Shown here: piece after piece, positions 1 to 6,410 of the stretch | Layout: every line of letters starts with the position of its first letter | How positions within the stretch are numbered: the first letter of the stretch is position 1 | NCBI GenBank assembly: GCA_023433465.1 | Contig: JAEZCR010000204.1 | Span: 1 to 13,714, forward strand | Direction of reading: 5' to 3' | From: Pseudomonadota bacterium | GTDB taxonomy: Bacteria > Pseudomonadota > Gammaproteobacteria > Steroidobacterales > Steroidobacteraceae | DNA length: 13,714 bases | Position numbers and translations under genes: made by a program | Notes under the pieces: generated by a model | What the model saw: only the letters and a program-made list of their open reading frames with translations | Told to the model about the DNA's origin: nothing | Database searches by the model: none

Positions 1-145
1 AGACGAGACCGAGCAGCACCGAGAAGAAGATGCTGTCGACGTTGACGGTCCAGAACCCCTCGCCGTACTTGAGGTTCGCCAGGTGGTGAACGATGTACTC
101 GCTGCCCGTGGGAGCGTGTTCTGCGCCGTGTTCGACTGATGCCAT
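1..145 (-). CDS. atpB: F0F1 ATP synthase subunit a (partial, N-terminus only)
   Basis: This is the first 48 codons of the membrane subunit a of F0, which forms the proton half-channels beside the c-ring; the rest lies beyond the left edge. The translation begins MASVEHGAEHAPTGSEYIVH and continues HLANLKYGEGFWTVNVDSIF. This matches the family's N-terminal pattern of a short polar lead, a YI.HHL.NL stretch and an FW..N.DS..FS segment entering the first membrane helix. The ATG at 143-145 is preceded by AGGAAGAAGAG, which overlaps the TAG stop of atpI, so the two genes are probably translationally coupled. The gap to atpI is 12 nt, as in a normal atpIBEFHAGDC operon. The remaining genes of that operon would be to the left, outside the window. 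Confidence 0.9.
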   Translation of the reverse strand, partial: MASVEHGAEHAPTGSEYIVHHLANLKYGEGFWTVNVDSIFFSVLLGLV

Positions 146-157
146 CTACTCTTCTTC

Positions 158-586
158 CTATCGTTTCGCTGCCGTCGCTGTCCCCGTCCCCGTCTTTCCA
201 GACAAGGGAGGCAGCGCGTTGGCGAGAGCGATCCAGTACACGAACAAAGTTGCGATGTAGGCGCCGAACAACGCGGGGAACGAGACCTTCATCGTCACGA
301 ACACCACGATGAACGAAACCACCGTCACTGCGAGTTTCGTTCCTTCGCCCACGTAGAAAGCGCGCGCCACGCGTTCCGGGTCCGCGCCCGCCGGGTGCGC
401 GAAACCGATGAGCGCGAGCGCGGCGCTCGCGAGCGCGGATATTCCGCCGCCCACGAGGGCCGACAATCCTGCGGTACGCCCCCAGACCGCGAAGCAAAGA
501 GCCGCGGCCACGATCGTTACGACGACCTGGCCGAGCACTACGCTCGCTGCCAGTCGCCTCGCTTGGGGCAACTCAAGGGTGACCAC
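158..586 (-). CDS. atpI: ATP synthase protein I (AtpI-like)
   Basis: A small hydrophobic protein of 142 residues with four predicted membrane helices. It has the typical AtpI end motif, a VKVSFPALFGAYIA-like stretch followed by a helix and a polar tail. AtpI is the first gene of most proteobacterial atp operons and is thought to help c-ring assembly or Mg2+ supply; it is not part of the final enzyme. I prefer the GTG start at 584-586 because AGGAG sits 4 nt before it. An in-frame TTG at 608-610 would add 8 residues but has no clear ribosome-binding site. atpB follows after 12 nt. A strong promoter lies about 130 nt upstream. Identification rests on position, length and helix pattern more than on catalytic residues, because the family has none. 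Confidence 0.85.
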   Translation of the reverse strand: MVTLELPQARRLAASVVLGQVVVTIVAAALCFAVWGRTAGLSALVGGGISALASAALALIGFAHPAGADPERVARAFYVGEGTKLAVTVVSFIVVFVTMKVSFPALFGAYIATLFVYWIALANALPPLSGKTGTGTATAAKR

Positions 587-716
587 GACACTCCTACTGC
601 AAGTCGACAATCCGCGAACAGCACGACGGGCTCGCGAAGGCCGCGAGCTGCATCAGCGATGTTCGAAAATTGTTTGGCTTGGCAACGACTTACGTGTGCC
701 TTGGCCAGGGGCGCGC

Positions 717-745
717 ATTATATACGCCGACCCTGGCACCTTCAA
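717..745 (-). promoter_or_regulatory. Sigma70-type promoter of the atp operon
   Basis: Read on the minus strand there is TTGAAG (740-745), a 17-nt spacer, and a perfect TATAAT (717-722). The expected transcript start is near 710, giving a leader of about 125 nt before the GTG of atpI. It lies 28 nt after the stop of the upstream DUF6250-like gene. The atp operon can therefore be transcribed independently of parAB. This is the best consensus promoter I see in the window. Confidence 0.75.
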
Positions 746-773
746 CACGAGAACGGCCTTTTTTCCTGGGGTT

Positions 774-1502
774 TTACGTATCCGGGAGACTCTTGTCGGA
801 CGTCTTCCACTCGCCACCGGGCGGCAGGGAGAAAACCCGGAAACGAGCGATGCGCAGGTGGCTGAAAGTCGTACGCAGGGCGAACCAGCCGCCCTCGTAA
901 GGCGCTGCGTCTTCGAGGTGAAACAGTCGTTCGCCGTCCCGCCAGTATTCGATCGACTTTCCGTTCGCCACAAGGCGAATGGTCTGTTTCCGGTTCGGCT
1001 TCAGCAGTACACCGGGGGCTGAAAGATCGTGCTCGGGGAGCATCGGCCGGATGTCCGGATCGCCGATGTAGCGGCGGAAACGCGTGGTCGTGTTCCGGTT
1101 GCCGCCCAGCCCCACGTAATAAGTGAGCAGATCGTTGTATTCGGCGAACTTCCCGCTGCGGGCTCGCACGTAGACCGGTTGCCGGCCGTCGCGATTGTTC
1201 GCCATCCAGAAGACGTTGAGATCGCTCACCTCATCGTTCGCGCCGCCTTCCGAGACGGCGATGGCGTCGAATTCGATCACGATGGGTCCGGTGAGCTTCG
1301 GCTTGAACCACAAGGTGACGCCCGCGGGCGTGTCGATGTCGAGCACGCCGTTCGCGGCGGAGATCTTCGCGGGCTTTTCCGCTTCGATGTGCCACTGAGC
1401 GAGGCCGGCGTCGAAGTTGTCGCGGAACAACTCCTTTGCGGGAGAGGCGAGCGGCACTGTCAGCAGCAGCGCTGCCGCGAGTGCGTTACTGAATGTGCGC
1501 AA
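774..1502 (-). CDS. Exported DUF6250-like (concanavalin A-like fold) protein
   Basis: A 242-residue protein with a signal peptide (basic start, hydrophobic core at about residues 6-19, likely cleavage after SPA at 22), so it is probably periplasmic or secreted. The mature part has a beta-sandwich look. It begins LFRDNFDAGLAQWHIE, as jelly-roll lectin/glucanase-like domains often do. It also has DLNVFWMA (94-101), a YYVGLGGNRNTTTRF stretch (128-142) and a C-terminal GGWFALRTTFS strand region. From memory these resemble the DUF6250 family, often seen near glycan-processing enzymes; the activity is unknown. The start is TTG at 1500-1502, inside the last codons of parB (17-nt overlap), so translation may depend on parB. 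No other in-frame start keeps the signal peptide. It does not obviously belong with either parAB or atp genes. Confidence 0.65.
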   Translation of the reverse strand: MRTFSNALAAALLLTVPLASPAKELFRDNFDAGLAQWHIEAEKPAKISAANGVLDIDTPAGVTLWFKPKLTGPIVIEFDAIAVSEGGANDEVSDLNVFWMANNRDGRQPVYVRARSGKFAEYNDLLTYYVGLGGNRNTTTRFRRYIGDPDIRPMLPEHDLSAPGVLLKPNRKQTIRLVANGKSIEYWRDGERLFHLEDAAPYEGGWFALRTTFSHLRIARFRVFSLPPGGEWKTSDKSLPDT

Positions 1503-2418
1503 TGATGCCGTCGAGCTCGTCGAGCGAGTGATAACTCACTACGAGTTTTCCGCGACCGTTCGCGGCGTGCTGGATTTCGACGCGCGCGCCGAGTTTTTCG
1601 GACAACTCGTCCTGCAGACGCCGCACGTTGGGATCGAGGGATTTCGATTCCTTCGCGTTCGCGCCGCCGGCGGTCTTGGCGAGCAGCGCGCGTACCATCG
1701 CTTCGGTGTCGCGCACGGAGAGACCCTTCTTCGCGACCAGCGTGCCGACTTCGATCTGCTGGCGGCGCTGCGTGAGGCCTAACAACGCCCGCGCGTGGCC
1801 CATCTCGAGCTCGCGATGTTCGACGAACGTGCTGATCTCGTCGGGCAGTTCGAGCAGGCGCAGCAGATTGGACACCGCGGCGCGCGAACGTCCGACCGCG
1901 TCGGCCGCTTGCTGGTGCGTGATGCCGAATTCGCTGATGAGGCGTTCGAGCGCACGCGCCTCTTCGAGCGGGTTGAGGTTCTCGCGCTGGATGTTTTCGA
2001 TGAGCGCCATCGCGATGGCGGCTTCGTCGGGCACGCGGCGGATGACCGCCGGGACGGTGGCGAGACCGGCGATCTGCGCGGCGCGCCAGCGGCGCTCACC
2101 CGCGATGATTTCGTAGCGCTGCGACTGTCCGGGCGCGGCGCCGTCGACGGGACGCACGACGATGGGTTGCACGATGCCCTGCGCCTTGATCGACGCCGCG
2201 AGCTCTTCGAGGGACTCCTGTCGCATGTCGACGCGCGGCTGGTATTTGCCCCGCTGCAGGAGGTCGAGCGGGAGGTTCGCGAGTTCGTCACCCGGGAGTT
2301 TCGCGGGGGGGGCGGGGGCGGCCGGCGCGCCTGCGGCGGGCGCGGGCTCGGGCCGCTTCGTCATCTGGCCCAGCAGCGCTTCGAGGCCGCGGCCCATGAC
2401 TGGCTTCTTCGTGCTCAT
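1486..2418 (-). CDS. parB: Chromosome-partitioning protein ParB
   Basis: A 310-residue ParB/Spo0J-family protein. It binds parS sites near the origin, loads as a CTP-dependent sliding clamp and is moved by ParA. The N-terminal tail (KKPVMGRGLEALL) is the usual ParA-contact peptide. A Pro/Ala-rich linker (23-43) follows. The CTPase/N-domain has GERRWRA at 107-113 and ENIQRENLNPLEEA at 141-154. The helix-turn-helix is at about 165-189 (GITHQQAADAVGRSRAAVS). The C-terminal dimer domain spans about 255-310. Length is normal. The ATG at 2416-2418 has no clear Shine-Dalgarno sequence, and a 44-bp imperfect palindrome lies 16 nt upstream of it. parA is 126 nt upstream on the same strand, more than the usual near-overlap. 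No parS site was found in the window. Confidence 0.97.
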   Translation of the reverse strand: MSTKKPVMGRGLEALLGQMTKRPEPAPAAGAPAAPAPPAKLPGDELANLPLDLLQRGKYQPRVDMRQESLEELAASIKAQGIVQPIVVRPVDGAAPGQSQRYEIIAGERRWRAAQIAGLATVPAVIRRVPDEAAIAMALIENIQRENLNPLEEARALERLISEFGITHQQAADAVGRSRAAVSNLLRLLELPDEISTFVEHRELEMGHARALLGLTQRRQQIEVGTLVAKKGLSVRDTEAMVRALLAKTAGGANAKESKSLDPNVRRLQDELSEKLGARVEIQHAANGRGKLVVSYHSLDELDGIIAHIQ

Positions 2419-2434
2419 GGCCGGGGATCATAAA

Positions 2435-2478
2435 GGGGTCTGGCTCGATTTTGGCTCCGCAAAATCGTGCATGACCCC
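2435..2478. repeat. 44-bp imperfect palindrome between parA and parB
   Basis: Two 19-nt arms separated by a 6-nt loop (2454-2459). The outer stem is GGGGTC/GACCCC (2435-2440 with 2473-2478). The inner stem is CGATTTTG/CAAAATCG (2446-2453 with 2460-2467). The 5-nt segments between them (TGGCT and TGCAT) pair at only two of five positions. Overall 16 of 19 positions are complementary. The shape resembles an extragenic (REP-like) palindrome. It could form a strong hairpin in the parA-parB message just before parB. There is no T-tract long enough to call it a clean terminator. Confidence 0.7.
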
Positions 2479-2544
2479 ATCGGCGACGCGTTGGAACGAA
2501 GCCGGACGCCATTTCCGCCAGACAGGAACGGCTCCACGACCGGT

Positions 2545-3414
2545 TCAGTTGAGAGAGTGCTCCCCACCAGCCACCTGCGGCGGCGCCGCTTCCTCGGTGC
2601 CCGCGGTTCCGGCATCACCGCTTCCGGCCTCCGCGGTTCCGGTCTCATCTTCCTTACGCAACATCTCCCCCGCCAGCGCGAGATACGCGAGCGCGCCGCG
2701 CGAGTCCTTGTCGTGTTGGAGCACCGGCTTGCCGAACGACGGTGCCTCGGCGAGCCGCACGTTGCGCGGCACGATGGTGCGGAACACCTTGTCGCCGAAC
2801 ACCGAGATGAGCTGCGCCGAGACTTCGTTCGCGAGGTTGTTACGCGGATCGAACATCGTGCGCAGGATGCCTTCGATCTCGAGGTTCGGACTCACCGACG
2901 CCTTGATCTGCTCGATCGTGCCGACCAGCGCGGACAGACCCTCGAGCGCGTAATACTCGCACTGCATCGGGATCAGCACGCTCTGCGCCGCGACCAGCGC
3001 GTTCAGCGTGAGCATGTTGAGCGACGGCGGGCAGTCGATGAGGATGACTTCGTACTGGTCCTGGATTGGCTTGAGCGCGTTGCGCAGGCGAAGCTCGCGA
3101 CCCGCGAGGGTAGTTAGGAGCTGGACTTCCGCGGCGACCAGGTCCTGGTTCGCGGGCATCACCGACATGCCGGGCATCGACTCGAGCTGGACAATCGCGG
3201 CGGCCGCGTCGCACTCGCCCAGCAATACATCGCCGGTGCCGCGTTCGATCTGCGACTTCTCGATGCCGCAACCCATCGTCGCGTTGCCCTGCGGGTCGAT
3301 GTCGATGAGCAGCACGCGGCGGCGCGTCGCGGCGAACGACGCGGCGAGGTTCACCGATGTCGTGGTCTTGCCGACCCCGCCCTTCTGGTTCGCGACCGCG
3401 ATGATGCGCTTCAT
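2545..3414 (-). CDS. parA: Chromosome-partitioning ATPase ParA (Soj-type)
   Basis: A 289-residue deviant-Walker ATPase that binds DNA nonspecifically and is stimulated by ParB to segregate the origin region. The deviant Walker A box KGGVGKTT is at residues 11-18 with the signature lysine. A DIDPQGN motif is at 38-44 and Walker B DCPPSL at 127-132. Length exceeds the usual 255-265 residues because of an Ala/Gly/Glu-rich tail (about 256-289) that looks unstructured. The ATG at 3412-3414 follows AAGATCGG, a weak ribosome-binding site. It lies 30 nt after rsmG, so the two are probably co-transcribed. The ParA fold is complete; the tail may be lineage-specific. Confidence 0.97.
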   Translation of the reverse strand: MKRIIAVANQKGGVGKTTTSVNLAASFAATRRRVLLIDIDPQGNATMGCGIEKSQIERGTGDVLLGECDAAAAIVQLESMPGMSVMPANQDLVAAEVQLLTTLAGRELRLRNALKPIQDQYEVILIDCPPSLNMLTLNALVAAQSVLIPMQCEYYALEGLSALVGTIEQIKASVSPNLEIEGILRTMFDPRNNLANEVSAQLISVFGDKVFRTIVPRNVRLAEAPSFGKPVLQHDKDSRGALAYLALAGEMLRKEDETGTAEAGSGDAGTAGTEEAAPPQVAGGEHSLN

Positions 3415-3444
3415 GAGCCGATCTTAACCCGCTGCGCCCGAGGC

Positions 3445-4116
3445 TTAGCGAGCGTTTTTGCCGCCGGACTTGTGACGTTGAAGTGCGACAAGGTGCCTTT
3501 CTGCATCGAGTCCGGGTACACGCAGCGGCACGACTTGCGCGCTCCAGCCGCGCGGCAGCTCGCGGATCTCGTCCTCGGGCAACTTGCCCTTCATCGCAAG
3601 CAGGCGCCCGCCTTCGCCGACGAGCTTCGCGGCGTTATGTAGAACATCCGTCAGGGAGCCGACCGCGCGGACCACGACGGCGTCGAAATTCTTCTCGCCG
3701 CTGTAATTCTCGGCGCGCGCCGCGAATGCGCGGGCGTTGCGGATGTCGAGCTGCTCGATGCTCTCCGCGACGAAGCGGATCTTCTTCTGCGTGCCGTCGA
3801 TGAGCGTGAAATCGCGATCGGGGCACGCGACCGCGAGCGGGATGCCGGGAAAACCGCCGCCCGTGCCGACATCGATGATGCGGCGCGCAGCGCCGAGATG
3901 CGGCACGAGACTCAGGCTGTCGAGCATGTGCAGCGTGAGGATGCCCTCAGGGGTGACGATCGACGTGAGATTCACGTGTTCGTTGCGTTCGCGCAGCTTC
4001 CCGGCGTACATCCACAGGATCTCGACCTGCGATTCGTCGAGCTCGACGCCCATCTCGCGCGCACCCGCGTCGAGGCGCGCCTTCCAGGCGACTGCGTCGA
4101 GTGGGGTCGCGGTCAT
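3445..4116 (-). CDS. rsmG: 16S rRNA (guanine527-N7)-methyltransferase RsmG
   Basis: A 223-residue SAM-dependent enzyme that methylates G527 of 16S rRNA; its loss gives low-level streptomycin resistance in other bacteria. The SAM-binding glycine loop DVGTGGGFPGIPLA is at 82-95. Upstream are the family's NEHVNLTS (45-52) and HMLDSLSL (63-70), and downstream is KKIRFV (111-116). Length is close to the family norm of about 205-215. The ATG at 4114-4116 overlaps the TGA of prpD as ATGA, so translation is coupled to prpD. In most relatives mnmG (gidA) precedes this gene; here a methylcitrate gene takes that place. parA follows after 30 nt. Confidence 0.96.
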   Translation of the reverse strand: MTATPLDAVAWKARLDAGAREMGVELDESQVEILWMYAGKLRERNEHVNLTSIVTPEGILTLHMLDSLSLVPHLGAARRIIDVGTGGGFPGIPLAVACPDRDFTLIDGTQKKIRFVAESIEQLDIRNARAFAARAENYSGEKNFDAVVVRAVGSLTDVLHNAAKLVGEGGRLLAMKGKLPEDEIRELPRGWSAQVVPLRVPGLDAERHLVALQRHKSGGKNAR

Positions 4117-5567
4117 TTGCCGTTCGCGACGAGCTGGGCCATGAATTCGTTCACGGTCATCGAATCGAAGTCCTTGCGCGCGAACATCGCCTTGATCGCC
4201 TCGGCCTGGCGCTCGGAGAAGTGCGCCGCGACGGAGGCGTTGAACTTCTCGACGAGCAGCGGCATGCCTTCGGCGCGCCGCTTGCGATGCCCTACTGGAT
4301 AGTCCACGCGCATCTCGATCGCCGGCGCGCCATCGCTGAAGTGGATGGTCACCGAGTTGCCGATGTGGCGCTTGTCGCGCTCGTAGTATTCCTTCGTGAA
4401 CGTCGAATTTTCGCGCACGGTCATCTTCGCGCGCAGCACGTCGATGCGCGGATCGCTCGCGACTTCATCCTCGTAATCCGCCGCGGTGAGGCGGCCGAAG
4501 ATCAGCGGCACCGCGACCATGTACTGGATGCAGTGATCGCGGTCGGCGGGGTTCGCGAGCGGGCCCGTCTTGTCGATGATGCGCACGCCGGGCTCCTGCG
4601 TCTCGATGACTATCTTCTCGACGAACGCGAGTCGGTCCTTCACGCGCGGATGCAGCGCAATGGCGCATTCCACCGCGGTCTGCGCGTGGAACTCCGCCGG
4701 AAAGCTGATCTTGAACAACACGTTCTCCATCACGTAGCTGCCGAGCGGCTGCGCGAGCGTGAGCGGTTTGCCCTTGAACAATACGTCCTGGAAGCCCCAG
4801 GTCTTCGCGGTCAGCGCCGAGGGATAACCCATCTCGTCCTTGATCGCGAACAATGCATGCCGCACGGCGCGGCTCGTGGCATCGCCGGCGGCCCAGCTCT
4901 TGCGCGAACCGGTGTTCGGCGCGTGGCGATACGTGCGCAGCGCGCCGCCGTCTATCCACGCGTTCGACAGCGCGTTCACGATCTGTTCGAGCGAGCCGCC
5001 GAGCATCTGCGTGGCCACTGCGGTCGAGGCCACTCGCACCAGCAGCACGTGATCGAGCCCGACGCGGTTGAAGGAGTTCTCGAGCGCGAGCACGCCCTGG
5101 ATCTCGTGCGCCTTGATCATCGCCGTCAGCACGTCGCGCATCGTGAGCGGCTTCTCGGCCAGCAGGATCGCGCGACGCGATAGATAGTCGGCCACGGAAA
5201 GTATGGCGCCGAGATTGTCGGAAGGGTGTCCCCACTCGGCCGCGAGCCAGGTGTCGTTGAAGTCGAGCCAGCGCACCATCGCGCCGATGCTGAACGCGCC
5301 CATCACCGGGTCGAGCTCGTAACTCGTGCCCGGTACGCGCGAGCCGCCCGGCATCGTCGCGCCCGGCACCACGGGTCCGAGCAGCTTGGTGCAGGCTGGG
5401 TACTTGAGCGCCTGGAACCCGCACGCGAGCGTGTCCATGAGACAGTACTGCGCGGTCTCGTATGCCTGCGGACTATCTACCTTGAAGTTCTGGGCGTAGT
5501 CGGCGATCGCCACGAGCAGCTTGTCGGGCTGCGGGCGCTGCGCGGACTTGTAATCGTGTGATGCCAT
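4113..5567 (-). CDS. prpD: 2-methylcitrate dehydratase PrpD
   Basis: A 484-residue MmgE/PrpD-family enzyme, which dehydrates 2-methylcitrate to 2-methyl-cis-aconitate in propionate breakdown; full length for the family. Diagnostic stretches are YCLMDTLACGF (41-51), KLLGPVVPGA (61-70), GTSYELDPV (80-88) and MVRWLDFNDTWLAAEWGHPS (97-116), which contains the conserved DFNDTW and the catalytic-region histidine. The last codons overlap rsmG by 4 nt. The start is ATG at 5565-5567, 18 nt downstream of the gdx stop, so it is probably read from the same message as gdx. This separates it from prpB and prpC by a riboswitch-controlled gene, which is unusual. An aconitase, not visible here, would be needed to complete isomerisation to 2-methylisocitrate. 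Confidence 0.95.
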   Translation of the reverse strand: MASHDYKSAQRPQPDKLLVAIADYAQNFKVDSPQAYETAQYCLMDTLACGFQALKYPACTKLLGPVVPGATMPGGSRVPGTSYELDPVMGAFSIGAMVRWLDFNDTWLAAEWGHPSDNLGAILSVADYLSRRAILLAEKPLTMRDVLTAMIKAHEIQGVLALENSFNRVGLDHVLLVRVASTAVATQMLGGSLEQIVNALSNAWIDGGALRTYRHAPNTGSRKSWAAGDATSRAVRHALFAIKDEMGYPSALTAKTWGFQDVLFKGKPLTLAQPLGSYVMENVLFKISFPAEFHAQTAVECAIALHPRVKDRLAFVEKIVIETQEPGVRIIDKTGPLANPADRDHCIQYMVAVPLIFGRLTAADYEDEVASDPRIDVLRAKMTVRENSTFTKEYYERDKRHIGNSVTIHFSDGAPAIEMRVDYPVGHRKRRAEGMPLLVEKFNASVAAHFSERQAEAIKAMFARKDFDSMTVNEFMAQLVANGK

Positions 5568-5585
5568 CTCGACTCGACTCCGTGC

Positions 5586-5906
5586 TCAATGATCGCCGGC
5601 CAACCTGAGTCCGACGATGCCCACCACGATCAGCGCGAGGCTGACCAGTTTGCCGGGGTTGGCGCTCTCGCCGAACAGGTAGATGCCGAGCACCGCGGTG
5701 CCGACCGCTCCGACCCCGACCCACACCGCGTACGCGGTGCCGACCGGCAGCGTCTTCATCGCAATGCCGAGCAGCATGAGACTCACGATCATGGCGCCGA
5801 TCGTTCCGACGGTCGGCCACGGACGCGTGAATCCCTCGGTGTACTTGAGGCCCACTGCCCAGCCGACTTCGAGCAATCCGGCGAAGACCAACAGCAACCA
5901 GTTCAT
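5586..5906 (-). CDS. gdx: Guanidinium/proton antiporter Gdx (SugE), SMR family
   Basis: A 106-residue small multidrug resistance protein with four membrane helices, starting MNWLLLVFAGLLEVGWAVGL and very close to E. coli SugE. It keeps the residues that mark guanidinium exporters rather than polyaromatic-cation exporters: Gly10, Glu13 (the essential proton/substrate site), Trp16, Ser42, Tyr59 and Trp62. It also has the conserved SLPVGTAYAVW-like and GESANP segments. Members work as antiparallel dimers, exchanging guanidinium for protons. The ATG at 5904-5906 is chosen because GGAGG (5912-5916) lies 5 nt before it; a TTG at 5916-5918 would place that site inside the gene. A two-hairpin guanidine-II riboswitch precedes it, which supports the substrate. 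prpD follows 18 nt later. Confidence 0.96.
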   Translation of the reverse strand: MNWLLLVFAGLLEVGWAVGLKYTEGFTRPWPTVGTIGAMIVSLMLLGIAMKTLPVGTAYAVWVGVGAVGTAVLGIYLFGESANPGKLVSLALIVVGIVGLRLAGDH

Positions 5907-5970
5907 GACGACCTCCAATTGAGGAATGGGGTCGTCCCCGAGCTGTATTGCGCGCGGGGTCGTCCCCGCG
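5907..5970 (-). promoter_or_regulatory. Guanidine-II (mini-ykkC) riboswitch upstream of gdx
   Basis: On the minus strand there are two hairpins with identical ACGA tetraloops, which fits the ACGR loop rule of this class. P1 is CGCGGGG-ACGA-CCCCGCG (5953-5970). P2 is GGGG-ACGA-CCCC (5928-5939). They are joined by a 13-nt linker. Next come CCTC, AATTG, and the GGAGG ribosome-binding site of gdx. Two mutually exclusive pairings could hide that site: CCTC-AATTG-GAGG, and GGTCGTC (5907-5913) with GACGACC inside either hairpin. Guanidine binding to the loops should favour P1 and P2 and free the site, switching translation on. The motif and the fit of the downstream exporter are seen directly; the mechanism is taken from the known class. 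Confidence 0.9.
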
Positions 5971-5980
5971 AACGGCGCGC

Positions 5981-6010
5981 ATCTTACCCACTCGGCGGCG
6001 GCCGGGCTAA
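5981..6010 (-). promoter_or_regulatory. Possible promoter of the gdx riboswitch transcript
   Basis: On the minus strand TAAGAT (5981-5986) matches the -10 consensus at four of six positions. It would start transcription near 5974, just ahead of P1. A poor -35 candidate, TTAGCC (6005-6010), stands 18 nt away. The evidence is mainly the sensible distance to the riboswitch. The gene could equally be read from the prp operon upstream. Confidence 0.3.
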
Positions 6011-6019
6011 TCGGCGGGA

Positions 6020-6397
6020 TTACTCGGGGAAAGGCGAGTCCTGTCGCACCATGCGCTCTTCGACCATGTCGGCCAGCGTCCGCACGCTGAGCGGATACAC
6101 GGGCTCGCGCTGCTTCGCCTCGAAGATCGCGCGCGACGAGATAACCACGCCGAATTCCTGACCGATGTCGATGACCAGCTCGTTGAGCTGGGCCTCGTTC
6201 ATGCCCTGGGCCGCCAGCGATTCCCGGATGTCGATGTCATCCTTCTTCTTGCGGAGCTGCTGCGCGGCGAGTTCGCGGATGCCGTCGATGATCTCGAACT
6301 TCGGCACGGGCGGCCTGCCGGGCGCAGATGTGGCCGCCAGCAGAGTCGCGAGCATCGCCGCCCACATGACACCGCGTTTGCCGGCACCGGATTCCAT
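6020..6397 (-). CDS. Small exported protein with an acyl-carrier-protein-like domain lacking the carrier serine
   Basis: A 125-residue protein of unknown function. Residues 1-26 look like a signal peptide or anchor (basic start, MWAAMLATLLAAT core, then SAPG). Residues about 34-116 follow the helical pattern of acyl carrier proteins. In particular GMNEAQLNELVIDIGQEFGV (65-84) lines up with the ACP segment GADSLDTVELVMALEEEFD, and LSVRTLADMVEER (103-115) matches the last helix. The DSL site that takes phosphopantetheine is replaced by Asn67-Glu68-Ala69, so no acyl group can be carried at the usual place. The start is firm: AGGAGG stands 4 nt before the ATG at 6395-6397. It follows prpC by 13 nt in the same operon. 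The ACP relation is my by-eye alignment, not a search result. Confidence 0.7.
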   Translation of the reverse strand: MESGAGKRGVMWAAMLATLLAATSAPGRPPVPKFEIIDGIRELAAQQLRKKKDDIDIRESLAAQGMNEAQLNELVIDIGQEFGVVISSRAIFEAKQREPVYPLSVRTLADMVEERMVRQDSPFPE

Positions 6398-6410
6398 GGC
6401 GCCTCCTGTG

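Noticed and set aside
408..1022. Plus-strand open frame over the atp promoter region
   Set aside because: It runs antisense to atpI and the DUF6250-like gene, with no ribosome-binding site or family motif.
3960..3985. CACGTG core in rsmG as a possible parS site
   Set aside because: The flanking bases do not match the parS consensus (TGTTTCACGTGAAACA), especially on the right side.
4101..5183. 360-codon plus-strand open frame opposite prpD
   Set aside because: Composition is Arg/His/Leu-rich with no recognisable motif, and the opposite strand encodes a complete PrpD.
5928..5970. Two GGGGTCGTCCCC copies taken first as a short direct repeat or REP pair
   Set aside because: On the minus strand both are hairpins with ACGA loops just before gdx, which is better explained as a guanidine-II riboswitch.
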